Shown: positions 21,628 to 28,037 of the stretch, piece by piece | Layout of the letters: every line of letters starts with the position of its first letter | How positions within the stretch are numbered: the first letter of the stretch is position 1 | IMG/VR virus record: IMGVR_UViG_3300044616_001480 | Coordinates: 1-48,941 of that record | Direction: 5' to 3' (one strand) | DNA length: 48,941 bases | Source of the DNA: a virus | Notes under the pieces: model-generated | Databases searched by the model: none | Seen by the model: only the letters and a program-made list of their open reading frames with translations | What the model was told of the DNA's origin: nothing | Position numbers and translations under genes: made by a program

Positions 21628-22884
21628 ATGGCAAAGAAGAAGAACACAACCTCTACGACCGCAACCGTCCCTGCTCCCGCTACGGACAACGCTCAGGATG
21701 TCGGACTTACTCCGTCTGAACTGAACGAACTCCGTGAGCGCATGAAGGGAATCGTGTTTCGCATGTACCGCTTCTTTCCCTTTTGGGGACTGCTTGCGGA
21801 GAACTGCAAGGTTTCCATCGTGTCCGATAGCGCAGTCTCAACGGCTTGCGTTGACCGATACGGCAACATCCGTTTCGGAGCAAAGTTCTTCAAGGACTTG
21901 AGCGAGGATCAGGCGTTGTTCGTCCTTGCCCATGAGATCGGTCACGCTGCGTTCAGTCACATTGATCGCCGTCAGAGCCGTGATCCGTTCCTGTGGAATG
22001 TTGCGATTGACTACGCCATCAATCTGCTCCTGAACGACAACTTTGGCGACTCCAAGTATCTCCCGAAGGGTGTGCTCCTTGACAAGAAGTACGCCGGAAT
22101 GTCTGCGGAGGAGATTTACGAGGATGTCATCAAGAACGCCAAAGTCGTGAAGGTCTACACGATGTCGGGCGACTTGGACTACAACGGTCAGGGCGACGAG
22201 GAAGGCGATGGCAATGGCATCGTGGTTCGTGATCGCCGTGCAGAGAAGAAGCAGAGTGAGCAGGGATGGGATCAGGCAATCGCCTTGTCTCATGCCCGTG
22301 CCAAGATGCAGGGCGAGATGCCTGAGTCTCTTGACCGTGAAGTGTCTCGCAAGTTGGAGAGCCGTGTTGATTGGCGTGAAGCCCTGAAGCAGTACCTCCG
22401 CTTTGGCGTGACTCGCATCATGCGCGACCACTACACCTTCATGCCTCCCAATCGGCGGTTTGTCCATCAGGGGCTTTACCTTCCGTCCATGTACGGACAT
22501 GACGCTCCGAAGATCGGCTTTGCCGTGGACACCTCCGGTTCGATGGGTGAAGATGAGATGTCTGCCGCAATCGCTGAGATTGACGAGATTCGCAGACAGT
22601 TCAACTGCCCTCTTTACCTTGTGGAATGCGATGCAGATGTTCACGCAGGGCGTTGGCTCACCCCGGAGGAGTCTTGCCCGACTGCCTTCAAGGGCGGCGG
22701 CGGTACGGACTTTCGCCCTGTCTTTGAGCACATCAAGGACGAGAAGGTTCCCGTGGACATCATGGTGTACCTCACCGATGGCTACGGAGAGTTCGGAGAT
22801 CAGCCTGAAGTGGATGTTCTGTGGCTGACCACTACGAACCAAAAGCCTCCGTATGGTGAGCACATTCAGGTCAATGTCGGGTAA
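21628..22884 (+). CDS. VWA domain / metallopeptidase-like protein (DUF2201 type), MoxR partner
   Basis: 418 residues. The N-terminal domain has LAHEIGHAAFSH with HEIGH at 102-106, a zinc-metallopeptidase-type HExxH signature. The C-terminal domain is a von Willebrand A fold with MIDAS motif DTSGSMGE near residue 300, and matching Thr (GGGGTDF) and Asp (YLTDGYG) positions. This two-domain layout is that of DUF2201-type putative metallopeptidases encoded next to MoxR ATPases. ATG is exactly 31 nt after box A (21597), so leaderless translation is possible despite GGTGGAG nearby. Substrate unknown. Confidence 0.85.
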   Translation: MAKKKNTTSTTATVPAPATDNAQDVGLTPSELNELRERMKGIVFRMYRFFPFWGLLAENCKVSIVSDSAVSTACVDRYGNIRFGAKFFKDLSEDQALFVLAHEIGHAAFSHIDRRQSRDPFLWNVAIDYAINLLLNDNFGDSKYLPKGVLLDKKYAGMSAEEIYEDVIKNAKVVKVYTMSGDLDYNGQGDEEGDGNGIVVRDRRAEKKQSEQGWDQAIALSHARAKMQGEMPESLDREVSRKLESRVDWREALKQYLRFGVTRIMRDHYTFMPPNRRFVHQGLYLPSMYGHDAPKIGFAVDTSGSMGEDEMSAAIAEIDEIRRQFNCPLYLVECDADVHAGRWLTPEESCPTAFKGGGGTDFRPVFEHIKDEKVPVDIMVYLTDGYGEFGDQPEVDVLWLTTTNQKPPYGEHIQVNVG

Positions 22885-22888
22885 CATG

Positions 22889-22922
22889 GGGGTGAGTGGT
22901 GAAAGCCTCTCACCCTCTTTTT
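22889..22922 (+). terminator. Rho-independent terminator merging into box A
   Basis: GGGTGAG (from 22890) pairs with CTCACCC (to 22914); the T run 22918-22922 belongs to box A at 22917. Confidence 0.65.
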
Positions 22923-23030
22923 CCCCCTCCACGGGGGAGTTTGGAGAGTCAGCCGGATGTTCCGGTTGACAGTAGCACTTGAGAGCCGCAAACCAAGTCA
23001 CATGACTTGTATAGGCGGCAAGGAGAAACG

Positions 23031-23687
23031 ATGGCTAACGCCATTACTAGCAACGCTTCGGTCGCAATCACCAACACGCAGAGCCATGCCCTGATTCGCA
23101 CCTCGCTCTCTAAGAGCGGTTCGTGCAAGACGATGAAGGGCAACGCCACGGCTGACACGATCCTTGTGGACAAGTCGCGTGGCAACAACTACACCGTTGA
23201 TGCTTGCGTTCGTGTTCACGGCACGATCAAGGTGGATCATAACGGGACGATGAAGAAGCGTCTTGATCGCTTCAAGTTGTTCGCTCAGGCAATCGTCAAT
23301 CTCACTCGCAAGGGCGTTGAGATCAACAAGGCGCTCGTCATGGGCGAGATGGATCGCCTGTGGATGGTTCACAAGGAGAACCGTGACCTGAAGCAGATCG
23401 ACAGCGAGACTTTCGATTCCGTTCTCGCTGAACTGTTCGGTCAGGGCTTTTACGACCGCATGTACGCCGCCGTTGACGAGAACGCTGTCAAGGCGGGAGA
23501 CTTCAGCGTGAGCGACCTCACCATTGACATCCTCACTTCTCGCGTTGGGGCTGTGGGTGCGGACAACATGGCTGTGTGGGAGGCTCCTGCCTCTGCCTCC
23601 CCGGTGTCTGCTATGCAGCATGTTGCGGGTGGTTCTCCCAACGAGGCTGATACCGTGAAGCGCAAGCCCGTTCGCCGGAAGAAGTGA
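23031..23687 (+). CDS. Hypothetical protein with basic tail (218 aa)
   Basis: ATG 23031 follows AAGGAG; box A at 22917 gives a leader of about 83 nt. The central region is helical (KKRLDRFKLFAQAIVNLTRK), and the tail ends KRKPVRRKK after a flexible Ala/Ser/Pro linker, suggesting nucleic-acid contact. Located between the MoxR/VWA pair and the AT-hook protein. No family recognised. Confidence 0.65.
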   Translation: MANAITSNASVAITNTQSHALIRTSLSKSGSCKTMKGNATADTILVDKSRGNNYTVDACVRVHGTIKVDHNGTMKKRLDRFKLFAQAIVNLTRKGVEINKALVMGEMDRLWMVHKENRDLKQIDSETFDSVLAELFGQGFYDRMYAAVDENAVKAGDFSVSDLTIDILTSRVGAVGADNMAVWEAPASASPVSAMQHVAGGSPNEADTVKRKPVRRKK

Positions 23688-23701
23688 CCAATAAAAGGAT
23701 T

Positions 23702-23747
23702 GGGGGTTGGGGCTGAAAAGCCCCTCCCCCGTCCTACGGCTCTTTTT
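23702..23747 (+). terminator. Rho-independent terminator upstream of box A
   Basis: GGGGG-TT-GGGGC pairs with GCCCC-T-CCCCC (23702-23730); after a short gap the T run 23743-23747 is part of box A at 23742. Confidence 0.6.
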
Positions 23748-23827
23748 CCCCCTCTGTCTTTAGATTTAGGGGGTCAGGGCAACATAAGAAAAATCAAGAA
23801 TCTTCTTACATTTGTTACTAACATCAC

Positions 23828-23855
23828 TTGACACAAATAAGAAGCGTTCTATGAT
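23828..23855 (+). promoter_or_regulatory. Sigma70-like promoter for the AT-hook gene
   Basis: TTGACA (23828-23833), 16-nt spacer, TATGAT (23850-23855), 80 nt before the ATG. The 23688-23935 intergenic region thus holds a terminator, a bipartite element (box A 23742) and this second promoter. Confidence 0.68.
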
Positions 23856-23935
23856 TTGGTCATATTGATCCCAATACTGCCGAGGATCAATCTGATTCTA
23901 TTCAGTCGGCAGGTTTTCAAAGGAGCATCTTCAAA

Positions 23936-24658
23936 ATGAAGAGCAACAAGAATGCCGTCATTCCTTTCAACTCGGCAGACATCATCAGCCGTCAGTTGAA
24001 GGTGAGTCGCAACGATTTGGTCGCTGCGGTTCAGTCGGCGCATGTGGAGTTGGTGGCGCAGTTGAACAGCCTCACGCAGTTTGAGCAGCAGTTGGGCATC
24101 GCGCCCAACGAGGGCGAGAACGGTGGCGGCGGTGAAACGAAGCGTGGTCCCGGTCGCCCGAAGGGGTCGAAGAACAAGGGTCCCGGTCGTCCCAAGACGA
24201 AGCGTGGTCCCGGTCGCCCGAAGAAGGCAAAGGGTCCCGGTCGTCCCAAGACGAAGCGTGGTCCCGGTCGCCCGAAGAAGGCAAAGGGTCCCGGTCGCCC
24301 GAAGGCGAAGCGTGGTCCCGGTCGCCCGAAGGGGTCGGGAGTCAAGCGCAAGTCGGTGAAGGGTGGCGCAACCGCCTCTCGCCGTGGTCGTAAGGCGAAG
24401 AACCCCAATGGGATGACCATGCGTGATGCGGTGAGCAACACTCTCCGCAACTCCACGGGTCCGGTGAAGGCTGCTGCCATTGCCGAAATCCTGAAGGGTC
24501 AGGGCTTTACGAGCAAGTCCCTCAGCACTCAGGTGGCTCAGGAGTTGAGCCGCATGGTGAACGATGGACTCGCTAGCCGCCCGGAGCGTGGCTCGTATGC
24601 TTGGTCGGGCGGCAATGCCGCTCAGGAGCAGACGGCTGAAGTCGCTCAGACCGCCTGA
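23936..24658 (+). CDS. AT-hook protein with winged-helix-like C-terminus (240 aa)
   Basis: Residues ~60-135 contain seven GPGRPK AT-hook cores separated by KRG/KKAK linkers; each hook binds the minor groove of AT-rich DNA. The coding DNA of this part is itself tandemly repeated. The N-terminal 55 residues are helical (DLVAAVQSAHVELVAQLN), and the C-terminus (MRDAVSNTLRNSTGPVKAAA through GFTSKSLSTQVAQEL to RGSYAW) looks like a winged-helix domain, as in HMG/H1-like bacterial proteins. Likely a DNA-packing or transcription protein. Ribosome binding site AAAGGAG. Confidence 0.83.
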   Translation: MKSNKNAVIPFNSADIISRQLKVSRNDLVAAVQSAHVELVAQLNSLTQFEQQLGIAPNEGENGGGGETKRGPGRPKGSKNKGPGRPKTKRGPGRPKKAKGPGRPKTKRGPGRPKKAKGPGRPKAKRGPGRPKGSGVKRKSVKGGATASRRGRKAKNPNGMTMRDAVSNTLRNSTGPVKAAAIAEILKGQGFTSKSLSTQVAQELSRMVNDGLASRPERGSYAWSGGNAAQEQTAEVAQTA

Positions 24659-24677
24659 GTCTGATTGAAAAAAGTTC

Positions 24678-24720
24678 CAACGGTGAGTCGCCCTAAAAAA
24701 GCGGCTCACCGTTGTGTTTT
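24678..24720 (+). terminator. Rho-independent terminator after the AT-hook gene
   Basis: A near-perfect 14-bp stem, CAACGGTGAGTCGC with GCGGCTCACCGTTG, followed by TGTTTT. Confidence 0.85.
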
Positions 24721-24759
24721 CGTATCACGATTGCTAATAGCCGGATATTAGCCAATGGG

Positions 24760-25008
24760 ATGCCTGAACCAAGAATCAATCAAGCCACTCAAACCATTGG
24801 CAACGGACTCGCTTGGGACACCAAGAATGGGCTGCTTGCACATTTTCTTTCTAGTCCTTCCACGACTGTGTGTGGACGAGATGTGACCGGTGGCGCTTCT
24901 TACGGTTGGTATCCGGGCAAGCAGGATGAAAAAACTAGGATTTGTCCTGACTGCGCAAAACGCAAAACTGTTCCCGTAGCTCAGTTGGATAGAGCAGCCG
25001 CCTTCTAA
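24760..25008 (+). CDS. Zinc-ribbon-like hypothetical protein running into tRNA-Arg (82 aa)
   Basis: From ATG 24760 the product has VCGRDVTGG and ICPDCAKRK, a CxxC-type metal site of a small zinc-binding protein. There is no stop before tRNA-Arg, so the last 12 residues (VPVAQLDRAAAF) are translated from the tRNA sequence, which is unusual and could mean the gene has lost its own stop. The real gene may be shorter or broken. Upstream in-frame ATG 24712 lies in the terminator. Confidence 0.5.
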   Translation: MPEPRINQATQTIGNGLAWDTKNGLLAHFLSSPSTTVCGRDVTGGASYGWYPGKQDEKTRICPDCAKRKTVPVAQLDRAAAF

Positions 25009-25043
25009 GCGGCAGGTCGTTGGTTCGAACCCAACCGGGAATG
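24970..25043 (+). tRNA. tRNA-Arg(TCT)
   Basis: Acceptor GTTCCCG/CGGGAAT (G-U at the end), anticodon stem GCCGC/GCGGC with loop CTTCTAA (anticodon TCT), T arm GTTGG-TTCGAAC-CCAAC. CCA not encoded. Confidence 0.93.
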
Positions 25044-25044
25044 C

Positions 25045-25072
25045 TTGACAACGCAGAGAGCGATGCTATAAT
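25045..25072 (+). promoter_or_regulatory. Strong sigma70-type promoter
   Basis: Perfect TTGACA (25045-25050) and TATAAT (25067-25072), 16-nt spacer, immediately after tRNA-Arg. It can drive the 25124 gene and the tmRNA behind it. Confidence 0.85.
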
Positions 25073-25123
25073 ATACATGTCACTTTTCTATTCTTCAGTT
25101 ACCTTTTACAAAAGGAGTTCAAC

Positions 25124-25414
25124 ATGAGTCATATCTCTGTTCGTAGTTCTTCTATTCGCCTGACTGACGAAAGCGCATCTCCTCGTCAGCGCCTTCATGG
25201 TTGGGTCTTTCCTCCTAGTCCTGTTACGCAGGGAGTGCTTGTGGGCATGAATGATGCTCTTGCAGAAGAGATCATCGGCATGATCCGTGATTGCTGCTCT
25301 GATGACAACGGCAACATGATTCTTGAAGGACAAAATGGCGATCTGCTTACTTTTGCTAGCCGTCTTGAGCAGAACATTGCTCAGAAGGCAATGCGGAAAA
25401 CAGATCGTGACTAA
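25124..25414 (+). CDS. Hypothetical protein upstream of tmRNA (96 aa)
   Basis: ATG 25124 follows AAAAGGAG. The N-terminal 40 residues are Ser/Arg/Pro-rich, the rest helical (MNDALAEEIIGMIRDCC, later FASRLEQNIAQKAM). It shares a transcript with the tmRNA that starts 42 nt after its stop, so its product may be made together with tmRNA. No family recognised. Confidence 0.65.
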   Translation: MSHISVRSSSIRLTDESASPRQRLHGWVFPPSPVTQGVLVGMNDALAEEIIGMIRDCCSDDNGNMILEGQNGDLLTFASRLEQNIAQKAMRKTDRD

Positions 25415-25455
25415 AGGACTTTTTACAAGCCCATTGAAATATGGGTCTGTATGAA

Positions 25456-25812
25456 GGGGCTGAAATGGTTTCGATTGCGAAAGGGTTATTCGATACTGCA
25501 CGACGAGGCTGATGGGCAACTCGTAAAAAGCCGATCAAAACAACAACCGCCAACGAATCGTTGATGGCTGTCGCTGCTTAAGCAGCAAAGACTTTAGACG
25601 GTGTGGCGCTTGCCCCTAAAGTCTCGTTAAGAGTGCCAATCAGCGTACTGCGAAGCCTTAGCGTACAAGGCGCTGAAAACTATATTATGAACTCTAAGGC
25701 TATCAGAGGACTCATGGTACGAGGACTCTTCTGATGGACGGACTCGTACCTAGCGTGGAGAAGGTTCGATAGCAGTTTCGTCAACACAGGGGTTCGACTC
25801 CCCTCGGCTCCA
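25456..25812 (+). ncRNA. ssrA: tmRNA (transfer-messenger RNA), one-piece
   Basis: The 5' end GGGGCTGAAATGGTTTCGAT and the 3' end GGGGTTCGACTCCCCTCGGC-TCCA form the tRNA-like domain; the third acceptor pair is G-U, the alanine identity element. The tag frame starts at GCC 25549 and ends at TAA 25579-25581, encoding ANESLMAVAA, so rescued proteins would end in AANESLMAVAA after the charged alanine. The VAA end should still be recognised by ClpXP-type proteases. It releases stalled ribosomes and marks nascent chains for decay. No SmpB gene is visible here, so host SmpB is probably used. Length 357 nt is typical. Confidence 0.95.
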
Positions 25813-25821
25813 TTCAGCAAC

Positions 25822-25856
25822 GCCCTCGCTCAGTTAATCCTGAGCGGGGGCTTTTC
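25822..25856 (+). terminator. Rho-independent terminator after tmRNA
   Basis: GCCCTCGCTCAG pairs with CTGAGCGGGGGC across a short loop, followed by TTTTCT. Confidence 0.85.
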
Positions 25857-25882
25857 TAACAGTATCAGCAGAAAGGATAAAA

Positions 25883-26125
25883 ATGGATTTGCTCTACGGG
25901 ATGGGAATGGTGGCGTGTTCAGTTGCTTCAGTTTACTTTGGCTGGAAGTTCGGCTACGCACAGGGGTCAAAAGATGGGCACAAGACTGGATACGATCACG
26001 GGGTATCCGCAACTATTCATGCAAACAAAAACGCGATCTTTCGTCAGAACAAAAGTCGTGTCATGTACGGACCAAAGAAAATCGTGAGTGAAAAAACCAA
26101 GCCAGAAGAAGTATGGATTGGTTGA
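25883..26125 (+). CDS. Small N-anchored membrane protein (80 aa)
   Basis: ATG 25883 follows AGAAAGGA. Residues 1-27 form a membrane anchor (MDLLYGMGMVACSVASVYFG and beyond) followed by a Gly/His/Lys-rich soluble part. A single-pass protein with the tail in the cytoplasm or periplasm. Function unknown. Confidence 0.6.
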   Translation: MDLLYGMGMVACSVASVYFGWKFGYAQGSKDGHKTGYDHGVSATIHANKNAIFRQNKSRVMYGPKKIVSEKTKPEEVWIG

Positions 26126-26284
26126 GATTTCGTATCACTTTCTTTCTGAGTGGATATTAGTAGGTGGGAGATTAGCTCAGCGGTCAAGAGCAGGCGACTC
26201 TCTCATTCTTTGACAATCGAATAGGTAAACATTTCCCATTTTTAACTGGGACTTTAGCTCAGCGGCCTAGAGCTGACGACTCAT

Positions 26285-27057
26285 CTGAACCCTCAATGAA
26301 GGTTCAAATGATAAAGTACGATAATAACTACCGTGCTTTATCATGGAGGTTCATTATGGGTAACAGAAAGTCAGTAAGAGATTTGAATGGGTACAGGATT
26401 ATCTACTTGCCAGATCATCCAAAGGCAATGAAAACAGAAAACTGGGACGGGTATGTATATGAACACATAGCCGTAGCAGAAACTTGCCTAGGAAGACCGT
26501 TACAGGTAGATGAGGTTGTTCATCACTTAGACGGTGATCGGACAAATAATAGATCCTGCAATCTTCTTGTTATCACAAGAGGAGAACATTCAAAGTTAGA
26601 GAACTGGCTTTCATGTGGTGCGCCGTCATCGAAAGTTGACGGATTGAATCGGATGAAATCAGGGAAACCTAAGTGGAAAAAAGCGGAGTATTGCAATATC
26701 TGCAACAAGACTCTTCAAGGTAAGCAAAAGAACTGCTGCTCAAAAGAGTGTAGTGATTTGTTTTGCCGAAAAGTGACGCGTCCATCGAAAGATGAGTTGC
26801 TTGAAGATTTAAGTTCAAAGTCGATATTGTCCATAGGCAAAAAGTACGGTGTTAGCGATAATGCTGTTCGCAAATGGATGAAGCGATACGAAATCCATAA
26901 GGCAATCCTGAGCCAAGTCACCGATACATCGGTGAAAGGTGCAGAGACTACTGGAGAGGTTCAGTCCTCTTAATCACCAGATTAGCGTCCGACACCTAAG
27001 GTGACAAAACTAAGGTGATGATATAGTCCAAGGAGTAGCGAAAGTTACACAAACTTG
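26285..27057 (+). other. Group I intron in the tRNA(CAT) anticodon loop
   Basis: The 773-nt insertion follows CTCAT in the anticodon loop, a known group I site, and ends in G. GCAGAGACTA at 26941-26950 and ATATAGTCC at 27021-27029 are the conserved R and S core sequences; GACTA and TAGTC form P7. A 5' hairpin (TGAACC/GGTTCA) fits P1/P2. It carries an HNH gene whose 3' end overlaps the catalytic core. Confidence 0.82.
26356..26973 (+). CDS. Intron-encoded HNH homing endonuclease
   Basis: 205 residues from ATG 26356 (ribosome binding site GGAGG). The HNH domain spans VYEHIAVAETCLGRPLQVDE then VVHHLDGDRTNNRSCNLLV with the His-His and two Asn of the metal site. It is followed by a four-Cys zinc finger (CNICNKTLQG, later CCSKECSDLFC) and a C-terminal helix-turn-helix (SILSIGKKYGVSDNAVRKW). 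It would cut intronless tRNA alleles to spread the intron. The last ~30 codons overlap the R element of the intron core, so RNA folding and coding are constrained together there. Confidence 0.88.
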   Translation: MGNRKSVRDLNGYRIIYLPDHPKAMKTENWDGYVYEHIAVAETCLGRPLQVDEVVHHLDGDRTNNRSCNLLVITRGEHSKLENWLSCGAPSSKVDGLNRMKSGKPKWKKAEYCNICNKTLQGKQKNCCSKECSDLFCRKVTRPSKDELLEDLSSKSILSIGKKYGVSDNAVRKWMKRYEIHKAILSQVTDTSVKGAETTGEVQSS

Positions 27058-27246
27058 AATCGTCTGGTCACAGGTTCGAATCCTGTAAGTCCCATTAGGA
27101 AAATGTTTACTTGTTTGATTTTAAAGATGAGATTGCGCTTGGTCGTGGGTTCGAACCCCACATCTCCCATTATGCGTAAAAGCATCAAACTACTACCTTG
27201 GAAAATGTCTCTGAGGCTGCATGAGGAAACCTACGAAGGAAAGAAA

Positions 27247-27579
27247 ATGTGCGAAAATAACAAGACTTCTTTGATTCTGTTTAGCATTGGCGCAGGAATG
27301 CTTTTTGGCGCTGCCGCAACGATGAGCGGCAATGTCTATTCAATGTACTTTTTGCTTGGCTCCCAGTTCTTTATCATCGCTGGCGCTATCTCTAGTTCCG
27401 CACACTTTACTCGTCGCTTTGACGAAGTGAGAGTGGACATGGAGCGTGAGCGCCGTGATATGTACAGCAGCATTCACGCAGGAGAAGACAACACGCAGAC
27501 TGAGATGGATGCACTGCGCCGTGAACTGGCTGAGGTTGAGCGCCGCATTTGCACTCCTAAACAGAAAGGCACGAACTGA
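27247..27579 (+). CDS. Two-helix membrane protein with coiled-coil tail (110 aa)
   Basis: ATG 27247 has a good GAAGGAAAG site; ATG 27172 would start 3 nt after the split tRNA. Two membrane helices (LILFSIGAGMLFGAAATM; YFLLGSQFFIIAGAI) are followed by a charged coiled coil of about 50 residues. Likely a membrane-anchored scaffold. Its stop overlaps the next ATG (ATGTGA-type TGATG). No family recognised. Confidence 0.62.
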   Translation: MCENNKTSLILFSIGAGMLFGAAATMSGNVYSMYFLLGSQFFIIAGAISSSAHFTRRFDEVRVDMERERRDMYSSIHAGEDNTQTEMDALRRELAEVERRICTPKQKGTN

Positions 27580-27896
27580 TGTCTCGTCGCCCAAGCAACT
27601 CCAAGTGTGGTCTTGACAGACTCGCTGTGTTGAATGGCGAAAGTGCAGGACAGTATGTTCGTGTTTGTGAGGACTCTGTGGGTGCTGTTGAGTTCAAGCC
27701 AGGTGTATACTCTCGTTCTGTGAACGACCACGGTTGGGCGTGTCCTCGTGGCTTGGAAGAAGTCAAAACTCAAGGGCTTATCAAGAGTGCTACTTGGGCG
27801 ATTCGTGCCATCAAGAAACGCGCTGAGTCTGGCGATGTTGAGGCTCAGATCATCATTCAGAACTTGACTGACATTATCGGACAAGTTTCTGCTTGA
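27579..27896 (+). CDS. Hypothetical protein (105 aa)
   Basis: Overlaps the upstream stop by one base. N-terminal Ser/Arg-rich leader, then a beta-rich middle (GQYVRVCEDSVGAVEFKPGV) and a C-terminal helix pair (ATWAIRAIKKRAESGDVEAQ and on). Followed by a clear terminator. No family recognised. Confidence 0.6.
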   Translation: MSRRPSNSKCGLDRLAVLNGESAGQYVRVCEDSVGAVEFKPGVYSRSVNDHGWACPRGLEEVKTQGLIKSATWAIRAIKKRAESGDVEAQIIIQNLTDIIGQVSA

Positions 27897-27923
27897 AAAA
27901 AGACCAAGTGGGAGGGATGGGGT

Positions 27924-27958
27924 AGCCCCGATTGTCGGAGATCGGGGCTATCTTTTTT
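27924..27958 (+). terminator. Rho-independent terminator
   Basis: AGCCCCGAT (27924-27932) pairs with ATCGGGGCT (27941-27949), followed by six T (27953-27958). A TAATCTA motif begins at its last T. Confidence 0.88.
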
Positions 27959-28037
27959 AATCTACGATGGCAAACTTTCTGCGGAAAAATGAGAACTTTT
28001 CGTACTAGAGCATGATGGCTGCTGTATACTAGTAGAT

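Larger units (their letters stand above)
26248..27094 (+). tRNA. tRNA with anticodon CAT (Met elongator or Ile2), interrupted by a group I intron
   Basis: 5' exon: acceptor GGGACTT, D arm GCTC/GAGC, anticodon strand GACGA plus loop bases CTCAT (26280-26284). 3' exon from 27058: AA, TCGTC, variable TGGTC, T arm ACAGG-TTCGAAT-CCTGT, acceptor AAGTCCC. All stems pair perfectly. The loop becomes CTCATAA, anticodon CAT. The G1-C72 pair rules out an initiator. Whether it is tRNA-Met or a lysidine-type tRNA-Ile cannot be decided here. CCA not encoded. Confidence 0.85.
26166..27169 (+). tRNA. Split tRNA whose halves flank another tRNA gene
   Basis: 5' part: acceptor strand GGGAGAT (26166-26172), D arm GCTC/GAGC, anticodon strand GGCGA (26193-26197). 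3' part: GCGCT (27135-27139), variable TGGTC, T arm GTGGG-TTCGAAC-CCCAC, acceptor strand ATCTCCC (27162-27168). The acceptor pairs perfectly and the anticodon stem pairs over four bases. In between lies a complete tRNA(CAT) gene with its intron. The flanks are complementary: GTAAACATTT (26225-26234) with AAATGTTTAC (27101-27110), and TCTCAT (26201-26206) with ATGAGA (27127-27132), holding the halves together. The anticodon cannot be read with certainty. It may be a broken tRNA or one matured by an unusual route. Confidence 0.6.

Noticed and set aside
20380-23621. Long minus-strand reading frames opposite the MoxR, VWA and 23031 genes (376, 387 and 207 codons)
   Set aside because: They are low-quality translations (Arg/Leu/His-rich), have no family features, and mirror well-supported plus-strand genes with clear domains; the codon bias of the plus strand creates them.
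24130-24340. Short direct repeats resembling a CRISPR or satellite
   Set aside because: They are in-frame coding repeats for AT-hooks.
24031-24709. Minus-strand frames across the AT-hook gene with RATGTTLR or GRPGPF repeats
   Set aside because: Shadows of the repeated AT-hook coding DNA; the plus frame has real AT-hooks, a promoter and a terminator.
26166-26238. The 5' part of the split tRNA as a complete short tRNA ending at 26237 (ATTTCCC can pair with GGGAGAT)
   Set aside because: The acceptor would pair with one G-U, but no T arm or anticodon stem forms in between, whereas the distal 3' half gives a perfect acceptor and a full T arm.
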